A stretch of 25,165 bases of DNA, taken from Candidatus Heimdallarchaeota archaeon (GTDB lineage: Archaea > Asgardarchaeota > Heimdallarchaeia > JABLTI01). The stretch is from assembly GCA_019894765.1 (NCBI GenBank), contig JAGXNT010000082.1, positions 1 through 25,165 on the forward strand. The letters run 5' to 3'. This document shows, in pieces, positions 1-7,460 of this stretch (position 1 is its first letter; every line of letters begins with the position of its first letter). A program made the position numbers and the translations under genes. The notes under the pieces were generated by a model. That model made no database searches. It was not told where the DNA came from and saw only the letters and a list, made by a program, of their open reading frames with translations.

Positions 1-590
1 AGATCGCCATATGCCCAAGAGGAATCAGCGATAATAGCAGCTACATCATTATACTGTGCAGTATAGAACAGAATAGTTGCAGCTCCTTGGCTTTCAGCGA
101 ACAAAACTATTTGAGAAGCATTAACTCCGGGTTGATGTCTTGTGTAATTAACTGCAGCTTGAACATCTTTTACTTCATCAATGCCCCAAGTAAGACCGAG
201 TAAAGTATCAGGAGATTCACCTCGATTTCGAGAATCAAAGAATAATAAGCGATAATCTAAATTATAAAAACCTAGACCATAATGATCTAACATGAAAGCT
301 TTAGAATGAGTAGCTCCATGCAAGACAATAATAGTAATATTGGAATTAGGAGCGGATGAATTCTTAGGGTCAATAAACCAGCCTTTCAATTCCAAATCAT
401 CACTTGTTGAGAAAGTGACATTTTCGTAAGTCATACCTTTATCATGAGGATAAACATACATAGCTTCATGTGCGGGGTGAAGCATAGTATTTTTTCCAAT
501 TAATGGAATAATTGAGAAAACCATGAGAGAACCAAAAACTAATACAACCAAACCAATGGAAATAAGTGTAATCTTTAGCCATTTCTTCAT
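1..590 (-). CDS. Membrane-anchored alpha/beta hydrolase (partial, 3' end off the window)
   Basis: The first 196 residues of a hydrolase are readable from an ATG at 590; the rest lies left of the window. Residues 1-31 are a Lys-rich start followed by one long hydrophobic segment, so the protein is probably anchored by its N-terminus with the catalytic domain outside the cell. The core shows an HG oxyanion-type loop (VLHGATHSK, about 89-97), the strand LLFFDSRNRGES (about 115-126), and a nucleophile elbow FAESQGAA with Ser167. The elbow has Ala where the usual G-x-S-x-G has its first Gly. This resembles BEM46/YqkD-like serine hydrolases. The Asp and His of the triad would lie outside the window. 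The substrate is unknown. A T/A-rich TATA-like stretch at about 621-632 precedes it. Confidence 0.8.
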   Translation of the reverse strand, partial: MKKWLKITLISIGLVVLVFGSLMVFSIIPLIGKNTMLHPAHEAMYVYPHDKGMTYENVTFSTSDDLELKGWFIDPKNSSAPNSNITIIVLHGATHSKAFMLDHYGLGFYNLDYRLLFFDSRNRGESPDTLLGLTWGIDEVKDVQAAVNYTRHQPGVNASQIVLFAESQGAATILFYTAQYNDVAAIIADSSWAYGD

Positions 591-660
591 TTTCTTTTAA
601 CCAACAGAATTATTCCTTAGATGAATAAAAGCTTTTAGCAAAAATAAGAAGAAAATCAGT

Positions 661-1419
661 TTAGTGAGTAATGCCATCGACAAATTTCGGAAGTATTTCC
701 TCAGATTTTCCAAGAATAACAAAATCAACTACTTGAGATATTGGCGTTTCATCCACATTAAACTCAATAACCAATATATCATTCTTTTTCGCTAAATCTG
801 GTAAACTGGCTATAGGATACACAACACCACTTGTTCCAATAACTAGTAAAACATCACATTCATTTCTTATTATCTCATCAACCTTCATGAGAACATTTCT
901 ATCCAGAGATTCACCAAACCAAACAACATCTGGACGAAGCATCTCTCCACATTCACAATTTGGTGGTTCTGTAGGAGCTTCGGTTAACATTGTTTTCTTC
1001 CCACAACTCATGCACTTTGTTCGAAAAATATTCCCATGAACCTCGAGTAAATTCTTTGAGCCAGCTCTATAATGTAGTGAATCGACATTTTGTGTTATCA
1101 CCCATTCCAAGAGACCTTTTTCTTGTAATTTCACTAAAGCATCATGAGCAGGATTAGGATCTTTGGTCAAGATAATCCCAATTCGCCAAGCATACCATTC
1201 CCAAACAAGATGAGGATCTCTTCCAAAAGCTTGAGGAGTAGCTAATTCCATAGCATTATAATTCTTCCACAAACCATCTTTTCCTCGAAAAGTAGGTATT
1301 CCAGATCCTTTTGAAATCCCAGAACCAGTTAATGCAACGATTTTTAGTTGCTCTTTTTTATCGTTAGCAATTTGTTTCACTGCAGAGATTGCAGCTATAA
1401 AAGGAGTTTCTTCTGTCAT
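661..1419 (-). CDS. NAD-dependent protein deacylase, sirtuin family (SIRT5/CobB type)
   Basis: Sir2-family enzyme that removes acyl groups from lysines using NAD. Numbered from the upstream TTG at 1428: NAD-binding TGSGIS (34-39), GIPTFRG (43-49), TQNVD (112-116), catalytic His in EVHGN (His131), zinc cysteines at 139, 142, 158 and 160 (C-x2-C and C-x-C), and a second NAD motif GTSG near 198. Tyr79 and Arg82 form the Y-x-x-R pair that in SIRT5 and CobB binds succinyl/malonyl groups, so desuccinylation is likely. The GAG motif usual in this family reads GSG here. The start is taken at ATG 1419, because a TATA-like box (1437-1443) sits about 20 nt upstream and suits a leaderless message; TTG 1428 would add three residues. 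A T-rich run follows the TAA stop. Confidence 0.93.
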   Translation of the reverse strand: MTEETPFIAAISAVKQIANDKKEQLKIVALTGSGISKGSGIPTFRGKDGLWKNYNAMELATPQAFGRDPHLVWEWYAWRIGIILTKDPNPAHDALVKLQEKGLLEWVITQNVDSLHYRAGSKNLLEVHGNIFRTKCMSCGKKTMLTEAPTEPPNCECGEMLRPDVVWFGESLDRNVLMKVDEIIRNECDVLLVIGTSGVVYPIASLPDLAKKNDILVIEFNVDETPISQVVDFVILGKSEEILPKFVDGITH

Positions 1420-1471
1420 TACACTCAAATAAGAAATAGTATAGGTTCTTTTTTATCTTTTCGAAAAGTAG

Positions 1472-1590
1472 TGGAGGAGTGGCATTTTGATTATTGCTAC
1501 TCTGTATCAGGGTATCTACCTTTTATCCCCAATCCATCAGAACGCCTTTCCCATTATGCGACGGCCAATCCATCTTTCTACACTCCTCCA
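1472..1590. ncRNA. Candidate structured small RNA (or short inverted-repeat element)
   Basis: A 119-nt segment closed by a perfect 10-bp inverted repeat (TGGAGGAGTG at 1472-1481, CACTCCTCCA at 1581-1590). It is visibly richer in G and C than the A/T-rich spacer around it. A second 6-bp stem (1479-1484 with 1495-1500) and the direct repeat GATGGATTGG (minus strand, twice) lie inside. A TATA-like TTTATATT on the minus strand at about 1626-1634 would start a transcript just before the repeat. The strand is undecided, since a weaker TATA-like box also lies on the plus side near 1434-1441. It does not match 5S rRNA, tRNA, SRP or RNase P motifs that I can recognise. A small MITE-like element is the alternative. 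Confidence 0.25.
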
Positions 1591-1591
1591 A

Positions 1592-1629
1592 ATATTGAGG
1601 TTCAAGTAAACAAAAGAGTTTACCAATAT
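1592..1629. other. Stem-loop beside the candidate small RNA
   Basis: Two stacked 6-bp stems: ATATTG (1592-1597) pairs with CAATAT (1624-1629), and GTAAAC (1606-1611) pairs with GTTTAC (1618-1623). There is an 8-nt bulge on one side and a 6-nt loop. It could be the 3' hairpin of a plus-strand RNA or part of the promoter zone of a minus-strand RNA. Confidence 0.3.
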
Positions 1630-1688
1630 AAATAAGTTTGGTTGATATGGTGAGAAGTTTTTGTCGGAAAAAAATAGAAAAAACACGA

Positions 1689-2645
1689 TTAAGATTGAAT
1701 GGAAGATTTTATTTTCGTGAAGAAATCAGTAAGATCGATATTACCACCAGAGATCATAATACCTACACGTTTATTTTTTATGTTAACTTGCTTAGAAAGA
1801 ACCCCTGCTAATGAAACAGCACCAGAAGGTTCAATTACTAATTTCATTCGTTCCCAAAGAAATTGCATTGCATCAACAATTTCCTCTTCAGAGACAAGAA
1901 TGATGTCATCAACATATTCCCTGACAACTTTGAAAGTGTTTGGTCCTAATTGTGTACGTAGACCATCGGCTATAGTATTTGGATTGATTGATGGAAAGAT
2001 TTTGCCTTCTTTAAATGACCTATACGCATCATCTGCATTTTTGGGTTCTACTGCTATAACTTTGGATTTAGGTAGTAATCCCTTTGTTGCAATTGCTGTA
2101 CCGCTAAGAAAACCTCCACCACCAACTGGTGCAAATACATAATCTAGTTCCCCCACTTCCTTGATTAATTCATAAGCAGAAGTTCCAGCACCTTGAATTA
2201 TTGTGAGATCATCTGATGGATGAACCAAACTATATCCATATTTCTCAATTAATGGTTTGACAGCTTCCTCTCTATCACCAGGTTTAGAACCACAGACAAT
2301 AATTTCAGCACCATACCCTCGAGTAGCGTTAACCTTAACTTGTGGGGCGTTTTCAGGCATAACAATAACAGCTTTTATGCCAGCAATTTTAGCTGCTAAG
2401 GCTAGAGCTTGTGCGTGATTACCAGAAGAATGTGTTATAACTCCTCTTTCTTTCTCTTGCTTAGAAAGTTGGAGAATGGTATTAAGTGCACCTCTAAACT
2501 TGAAAGCACCAATTTTCTGGAAGCTCTCGCACTTGAAATAACACTCACAATCGAGTTTTTCATTCAAAGTTGTAGAAGTCATTACAGGAGTTTTGTTAAC
2601 GAATTGTTTAATTCGCTCGTAAGCAGCTTCAACCTTATCAAACAT
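1689..2645 (-). CDS. Serine racemase / threonine ammonia-lyase-like PLP enzyme
   Basis: Fold-type II PLP enzyme of 318 residues that either racemises or deaminates serine/threonine. PLP lysine is Lys49 in GAFKFRGA; SSGNHAQA (73-80) and the phosphate-binding GGGG (175-178) follow, and SGGN (299-302) closes the site. EPKNADD (200-206) matches the divalent-metal motif EPxNADD of eukaryotic serine racemase, and WERMKLVIEPSGA near 264 is also racemase-like. No ACT regulatory domain is present, so it is not the allosteric biosynthetic IlvA form. The frame is open to 2744, but that would add 33 hydrophobic, non-homologous residues and overlap the neighbour. ATG 2645 matches the family N-terminus and has a TATA-like box (2664-2672) about 22 nt upstream. 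T-runs after the stop look like an archaeal terminator. Confidence 0.88.
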   Translation of the reverse strand: MFDKVEAAYERIKQFVNKTPVMTSTTLNEKLDCECYFKCESFQKIGAFKFRGALNTILQLSKQEKERGVITHSSGNHAQALALAAKIAGIKAVIVMPENAPQVKVNATRGYGAEIIVCGSKPGDREEAVKPLIEKYGYSLVHPSDDLTIIQGAGTSAYELIKEVGELDYVFAPVGGGGFLSGTAIATKGLLPKSKVIAVEPKNADDAYRSFKEGKIFPSINPNTIADGLRTQLGPNTFKVVREYVDDIILVSEEEIVDAMQFLWERMKLVIEPSGAVSLAGVLSKQVNIKNKRVGIMISGGNIDLTDFFTKIKSSIQS

Positions 2646-2718
2646 CACAATCGAGAAAAAGAAAAGTATAACGTCAAATAAAACTTTCTTTCTTAATTGA
2701 TTAAAGCCAGAAATTGTG

Positions 2719-3525
2719 TTAGTGTTTGTGTGCACCACTACCAATTTTTGGGTTTATTTGACGCATAATTGCAAAGGTATTTCGTGTTTCCCAAATCTCT
2801 GCGATTTTACCATCTTCTATTCGATACATCGAGATACCTGTGTACTCTACAATCTTTCCTGATGGTTTTAGTATTAGAAATTTACCTTTGGACGTTCCTT
2901 TTGCAGTCCACCGTATAGCAATGATGTCGTTTTGAGCAACAATAAAATAATCAATAATTGTAAGGTCGGGAAATGCTTTCAATTGCTCATTCAACCATGC
3001 TTTCACACCTTTGATACCATAATAGCTAGCTTCACATGGCATCGCAGTTGGATGAATAAGGATATTTGACGAAGCAATTTCTGCTAATACATTTAATTTA
3101 TGACCTATCAAAACTTTATCGAAAAATCGTTTTACGATAGAACGGCTGAGTTCAGTGTCGATAGAAGTTTCACCCGGATATGGAGGATTAACAGTGTGCT
3201 CAAAAGAGTAGACTAATTCTAACGTTTTATCTTTTACCTGATAAATCTCAATTTTTCGAGTAGTTGTTTCTTCCTCATATTGTGGAGGACTTATTGCTAC
3301 CACCACATCGTCAAAAGCTGTTAAATTATCATATTTTATATTATCAATATTTATTGTTTTCTGGAATAACTTGATGTTTGCTTTTTCTTTTCTTTTAAGC
3401 CTTGACGATGGAAAAGATGGTACTATACCCATTTGTTGCATTTCTACAAGCGGATCCATACCAAACCAACTTTCTGCAATTTTCCCATCTACTAATTGTA
3501 CAATGTTCACCATGCCATATTCCAA
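2719..3525 (-). CDS. SnoaL-like protein, C-terminal part (second domain of a split gene)
   Basis: NTF2-like/SnoaL protein of 268 residues if translated from the TTG right after an in-frame TGA. Residues 1-35 (ending VDGKIAESWFGMDPL) are the last strand of a first SnoaL domain whose start lies in the upstream reading frame. A linker of about 95 residues follows, then a complete second SnoaL domain (about 130-262) with PSGKIVEYTG and IEDGKIAEIWE. SnoaL-like proteins include polyketide cyclases and many of unknown substrate, so no function is assigned. The upstream fragment is in the same frame and only the TGA at 3526-3528 separates them. This part alone would start inside a folded domain, so it is probably not an independent gene. 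Confidence 0.7.
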   Translation of the reverse strand: MEYGMVNIVQLVDGKIAESWFGMDPLVEMQQMGIVPSFPSSRLKRKEKANIKLFQKTINIDNIKYDNLTAFDDVVVAISPPQYEEETTTRKIEIYQVKDKTLELVYSFEHTVNPPYPGETSIDTELSRSIVKRFFDKVLIGHKLNVLAEIASSNILIHPTAMPCEASYYGIKGVKAWLNEQLKAFPDLTIIDYFIVAQNDIIAIRWTAKGTSKGKFLILKPSGKIVEYTGISMYRIEDGKIAEIWETRNTFAIMRQINPKIGSGAHKH

Positions 3526-3846
3526 TCACTTTCCAGTTGGTTTTACTCCTTTATGCGATTCTCCAGTAAATCGACCATAGGTAGGCAAATTAACAGCCAC
3601 ATAATCATCCTCAGCGATCATTATAGGAATTGGATGCCATGAGTCTGGAAGTGCTGCTTTAAACTCCTTCCACTCTTTAATCAAGGCCTCTGGTCCTGCG
3701 CTAATTCTCCCACCTAGTGGATGATTTAATGTATAATTTGCTACGGTTACTGCTCGAACTTCATCCCAATCATCATTGTTGAAGGCTTCAATTAAACGGG
3801 TAGCTGTTTTCATATTTAACTCAATCTTGTCGCTCATAACAATCAT
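3526..3846 (-). CDS. SnoaL-like protein, N-terminal part (first domain, truncated by TGA)
   Basis: Encodes 106 residues forming most of an NTF2-like/SnoaL domain (RLIEAFNNDDWDEVRAV near the start, PLGGRISAGPEAL in the middle, ending GVKPTGK). The family normally continues PTGKxxEYxG into a last strand. That strand is encoded in the same frame directly after the TGA at 3526-3528, so this and the downstream frame form one two-domain gene of about 375 codons. A point nonsense mutation or a sequencing error explains it most simply. ATG 3846 or ATG 3837 may start it. An A/T-rich TATA-like stretch (about 3861-3873) is placed for a leaderless message. The pair is divergent from the gene at 3978. Confidence 0.7.
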   Translation of the reverse strand: MIVMSDKIELNMKTATRLIEAFNNDDWDEVRAVTVANYTLNHPLGGRISAGPEALIKEWKEFKAALPDSWHPIPIMIAEDDYVAVNLPTYGRFTGESHKGVKPTGK

Positions 3847-3977
3847 TATTAGAGAAGTATAATTTAAAATATAATTTTTTTCTTTATAAAAAATTAAGCT
3901 CTTATAACTTCATTCTTAATTAAATAAAGAACAATTCTTTTACTTATTAAAGATAATTGGAGAAATAGGGTGTTACA

Positions 3978-4577
3978 ATGGAATTTAGAACACTAGAAGA
4001 AATTGAACCATTTAAGAAACAAATTATGATCTGGCATATAGTTGGATGGTTTGTTATATTTGGTCTCGGAGCAATATGGCACTTCGCTTTTGTTTGGTCA
4101 GGTGCTTGGGCACCTATTGGGTGGTTATTCGCTGTTAATGAAAGCGTCTGGGAACATTTGAAAATAATGTATTGGCCAGCCCTTATCTATTATGCTATAG
4201 AAGGAATTTTTCTTTACAAGAAAACCAATAATTTTGTTTTAGCTAAAGCAATAACTGTCTACCTTACACCGATTTTGAGCTTTTCAATATTCTACTTCAT
4301 CTATGGAGCATTTGGATATGAGAATTTTATACTTGACACAGTTATTCTGTTCTTCCTTACTGGACTTCAGCAATTTGTTAGCTATAAATTGTTAACACGT
4401 GAGATTATTCCTGCTGAAAAAAAATACCAGCAACCACTATTCATTGGGGCAATCGTTGATATAGCTATCCTGGCAATCCTACTAATTGTTTTCACTTACG
4501 CACCAATTCACATTCAACTCTTTGAACATTCATTTGCGAGTGAAACTGGTTTATATGGTATTTTACCGAGCTATTGA
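3978..4577 (+). CDS. DUF6512-like integral membrane protein
   Basis: A 199-residue protein with about five membrane segments (about 19-42, 60-80, 90-110, 115-135, 150-172). NESVWEHLKI (about 54-63) followed by a Trp-Pro, and the closing TYAPIHIQLFEHSFASETG-YGI region, are features I associate with the DUF6512 family, known from Firmicutes and some archaea and without assigned function. A TATA-like TATTAAAG lies about 25-35 nt before the ATG. The gene ends TGA-AAA-TAA, then a strong hairpin terminator. It shares the 131-bp spacer 3847-3977 with the divergent SnoaL gene and nothing suggests a functional link. Confidence 0.7.
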   Translation: MEFRTLEEIEPFKKQIMIWHIVGWFVIFGLGAIWHFAFVWSGAWAPIGWLFAVNESVWEHLKIMYWPALIYYAIEGIFLYKKTNNFVLAKAITVYLTPILSFSIFYFIYGAFGYENFILDTVILFFLTGLQQFVSYKLLTREIIPAEKKYQQPLFIGAIVDIAILAILLIVFTYAPIHIQLFEHSFASETGLYGILPSY

Positions 4578-4594
4578 AAATAAAAACAATAAAA

Positions 4595-4637
4595 GTTAGA
4601 CCTAAGCAGTATGCAAGGTCTAACAATTATTTTTTTT
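4595..4637. terminator. Bidirectional intrinsic-type terminator
   Basis: Perfect 9-bp inverted repeat (GTTAGACCT 4595-4603, AGGTCTAAC 4616-4624) with a 12-nt loop, followed on the plus strand by TTATTTTTTTT and on the minus strand by T-rich TTTTATTGTTTTTATTTTC. It lies exactly between two convergent genes ending at 4577 and 4636, so it can serve both. Confidence 0.8.
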
Positions 4638-5958
4638 AGAGAACTTTTTCTTTGAAGACAATATTCATGGACTCTAACTCATCGAGTATTGGATTGTAGA
4701 CCTCAGGCTCAGTTGGAATAATAATTCCAGAACCTTTGATTTCTCCTTCAAGCATCATACGGACAGCTATTGCTACAGGAAGAGAAACGGTACGAGCCAT
4801 AGATGAATCACCGTTTGGAATTCCATAGTCAATTAAAGTAGAAGTAATCTTCTCTTCTTTGCCATCAGGATATGCTGCAGTGAATTCATGTAGCATGACA
4901 ATCATATCTCGTTCTTCTGGTTTGAAGGTTCCAAGTTTAGTTAAGAACAGATCAGCAAGAGCATCTAAATGAGAACCACCTGTACCGAGTTTCTGATCAC
5001 TGAATAAGCCCATCCATTCTAATCTTTTGAGACATTCAGCATCTTCACTCTTACCAAGTTTCTGGGCAATTTCTTTTTTAATCTCATCACCCTTGTAATT
5101 AAGAATAACTTGCATGAGTTGTTTCCATGACAAACCTTCAAGGCCTTCTTTCACATCTTTATTCATTAAATCAAGATCGAATAAAGTTTGGAGAGTTTCA
5201 CACCAACCAGGATACCTGAAAGTACCTCTGAACATTGTTTTGATACCTTCTAATCCATACAACTCAACGTATTGCATACTATCTCTGTTTGGATAAGCTT
5301 CGAGATCCATTCCCTCAACACTGTAAGGCCAATAATGATTGAAGAGATCACCACTTTTGATGTCAACAAGCTTTCCATCATCAAGAAATTGAGCAGCATT
5401 TGTTCCAGCTAAAATAACACCTTTTGGTGACCAAGAGAACTTGTAACCCATAGGATTATCATTAGAGTCAGGAGCAGGAAGGCCACCAGTAGTTGATTTG
5501 AAACTAGTGATTTTTCCACCCTTCTTCTGAACAGCATGAATAATTTTCATGGCACTCATATGATCAGTTCCAGGATCGACACCACACTCATTCATAATTA
5601 GAATTCCAGCTTTCTTTGCATCCTCATCTAATGCTTTCATAGCATCTGAAACATAAGAGGTAGTAGCCATATGTTTCTTGTATTTTATACAAGCTTTCGC
5701 AATATCAGGATGAAAAGCATAAGGCAAGAGACTGATAGCTAAATCAGTATCTTTAATCAAATCATCCAGTGGATCTTTTGTTATGTCATAAGCAACAGCT
5801 TTGCCATTTGGATGACTATCAACAATCGCTTCAGCTTTACTGACAGTTCGTGAAGCAACAGTTACTTCAAAACCTTTGTCGAGTAAATACCTAATTCCAG
5901 GTTTTGATACTAAACCTGCACCAAAAACAACAACTTTTTTCAAAGTAAATCGAACCAT
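4636..5958 (-). CDS. Saccharopine dehydrogenase (L-glutamate-forming)
   Basis: Oxidises saccharopine to glutamate and 2-aminoadipate semialdehyde, the second step of lysine degradation by the saccharopine pathway (or the reverse in aminoadipate-type lysine synthesis). The 440-residue protein starts with a Rossmann motif VVVFGAGLVSKPG (about 9-21). It carries the family marks ECGVDPGTDHM (about 123-133), GGLPAPDSNDNPMGYKFSW (about 157-175), LEAYPNRDS (about 219-227) and RGTFRYPGWCETL (about 245-257). It lies 61 bp downstream of the lysine-ketoglutarate reductase on the same strand and they are probably co-transcribed. In animals and plants the two activities are fused in one polypeptide (AASS); here they are separate proteins of 440 residues each. 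Confidence 0.93.
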   Translation of the reverse strand: MVRFTLKKVVVFGAGLVSKPGIRYLLDKGFEVTVASRTVSKAEAIVDSHPNGKAVAYDITKDPLDDLIKDTDLAISLLPYAFHPDIAKACIKYKKHMATTSYVSDAMKALDEDAKKAGILIMNECGVDPGTDHMSAMKIIHAVQKKGGKITSFKSTTGGLPAPDSNDNPMGYKFSWSPKGVILAGTNAAQFLDDGKLVDIKSGDLFNHYWPYSVEGMDLEAYPNRDSMQYVELYGLEGIKTMFRGTFRYPGWCETLQTLFDLDLMNKDVKEGLEGLSWKQLMQVILNYKGDEIKKEIAQKLGKSEDAECLKRLEWMGLFSDQKLGTGGSHLDALADLFLTKLGTFKPEERDMIVMLHEFTAAYPDGKEEKITSTLIDYGIPNGDSSMARTVSLPVAIAVRMMLEGEIKGSGIIIPTEPEVYNPILDELESMNIVFKEKVL

Positions 5959-6019
5959 AGATTTTGATTTTTATTAGCTATGCTATTTTACATGTCTAAT
6001 TAAATGTTTTTTCCTTTTC

Positions 6020-7342
6020 TTATTTTAGATATTCACCAATGTATTCATAATTCGAGGTGAATTTTCCTTTCCAAAGAATTACAGATCTTTTAATTTCTTC
6101 AACTAAACCAGCTTCATCTAGTGTTCCATCATATTTAGCTTTAGCTATATTTGGAACAAATGGTAGTAAGGTGTTGCTAAAGTAATCTGAAGCATCTCGA
6201 GGGATTTCAGTGGGGAGATGATCAATCGCAAGAATAGCAGGACCACTACCTTTTACTCCATCTGTTGCAGTGTCCTCTTCAGGATCATAACAGAAGAAAG
6301 GACGGTCAATATATGAGATCCTAACAGTAGCTTCCACTCCACCTTCTACATCACAACTAATGTCACCGATGAATCTCAAACGAGGTTCTTTATCACCACA
6401 ATAGAGCTCTTTGATGTTTTCCTTGGTTATAGATTTAGGATACTTATCAGACCAATAAGCGCCGTTTACAATAACTGTTATGTGCTCAAGATATTCCTCT
6501 GCAAAAACACCTTCATATTTTTCTGGATGATCATAATAATCTTGCAAAACAAATTTAGCTGATTCCTTCTTTGGTTTAACCATGTGTTCTTCTTTAAAGA
6601 CCACTTTGTAAATAGTTGTTTTACACTCATCGACATCTGGACAAGCAACTAATTCTGCTAGTTCATCTGGAGCAATCTCTCTCACAGGTAGGAGGTCAAG
6701 AATCATTTGAGCACCTTGAGAAACATTTCCATATCCGAGAAAACCAAATACTAAAGGAAATAGCTTATCTGGAAGACCATCTTCTTTGATAATTTTAGCT
6801 ACTTTAGTTATTTCTTCTTTTGCTTCTTTGAGATCAAAATAGTCACATGATTGTTTTATTTTTAGAAATGGAGAATCCAATCCTTCCATTTCCTGTAAAC
6901 GAAGACCAAAACCGTGAAGGGTATCAATCATTCCTGCATAACCAGCATGTCGACCAAAGAAAATTAAACGACGATTTTTCTCATCTGTGACTTTCTCATA
7001 ATCAAGCATTATACTCCCTGTTTTCATAATGTGCTTGAGCATTGACATGTTGCTTTCTTGACCCTTAATTACATGATGAAAACACATGAATGCTTTATCA
7101 GGTAGGAAAATATCAAGATCCATTTCCTTAATACCGAAAACAATAGAGCAATCAGATAAATCTTCATTTATCAATGCGCCAGCTTTTTTATACTCTTCAT
7201 CAGAGAAAGCTCTTTTCTCAAAAGGTTGTAAAACAGTAAGAATATCATGTTCCTCTTTTAATTGCTTAACAGCAGTTGGTGTAAGAGGAGTTCTTCTTTC
7301 TCCTGGTTTTGTTTCACGACGAATACCGATTTTATGTGACAT
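6020..7342 (-). CDS. Lysine-ketoglutarate reductase (saccharopine-forming)
   Basis: Condenses lysine with 2-oxoglutarate to saccharopine using NADPH. The N-terminus KIGIRRETKPGERRTPLTP and the later RLIFFGRHAGYAGMIDTLH region are typical of the LKR half of eukaryotic AASS, an alanine dehydrogenase/transhydrogenase-like fold. A nucleotide-binding glycine motif GFLGYGNVSQGA (about 200-211) follows, then VNGAYWSDKYP and the IGDISCDVEGGVE region (about 328-340). ATG 7342 gives 440 residues; TTG 7348 would add two. An A/T-rich box near 7391-7400 implies a leader of roughly 25 nt. The saccharopine dehydrogenase follows 61 bp downstream, which strongly supports the assignment. Confidence 0.92.
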   Translation of the reverse strand: MSHKIGIRRETKPGERRTPLTPTAVKQLKEEHDILTVLQPFEKRAFSDEEYKKAGALINEDLSDCSIVFGIKEMDLDIFLPDKAFMCFHHVIKGQESNMSMLKHIMKTGSIMLDYEKVTDEKNRRLIFFGRHAGYAGMIDTLHGFGLRLQEMEGLDSPFLKIKQSCDYFDLKEAKEEITKVAKIIKEDGLPDKLFPLVFGFLGYGNVSQGAQMILDLLPVREIAPDELAELVACPDVDECKTTIYKVVFKEEHMVKPKKESAKFVLQDYYDHPEKYEGVFAEEYLEHITVIVNGAYWSDKYPKSITKENIKELYCGDKEPRLRFIGDISCDVEGGVEATVRISYIDRPFFCYDPEEDTATDGVKGSGPAILAIDHLPTEIPRDASDYFSNTLLPFVPNIAKAKYDGTLDEAGLVEEIKRSVILWKGKFTSNYEYIGEYLK

Positions 7343-7432
7343 TAACAATCATCATCCCAAAGTTCTCTGAAAAAAGAGTCTTCTTCTCGTTTAAATAACT
7401 TATCAAGAATACTAAAGTTAAAAGGAATATAG

Positions 7433-7460
7433 AAAAAAACAGGAAAGGAGATTAAATCTC
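7433..7460 (-). terminator. Hairpin plus T7 terminator of the enoate reductase gene
   Basis: Minus-strand GAGAT-TTA-ATCTC (7460-7448) holds the TAA stop codon in its loop/stem edge, and TTTTTTT (7439-7433) follows 8 nt later. The short stem makes it modest on its own, but it fits the pattern at other gene ends here. Confidence 0.5.

Noticed and set aside
1472..1590. 5S rRNA (length near 120 nt with a 10-bp closing stem)
   Set aside because: Neither strand carries the conserved 5S loop sequences such as CCGAAC and GAAGTTAAG.
1348..1635. 95-residue plus-strand open frame over the sirtuin start and spacer
   Set aside because: No recognisable protein features, its start lies antisense inside the sirtuin gene, and the region is better explained as a spacer with inverted repeats.
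3526..3528. Selenocysteine at the TGA of the SnoaL gene
   Set aside because: The aligned position is variable and not a catalytic Cys in this family, and no SECIS-like hairpin was recognised.
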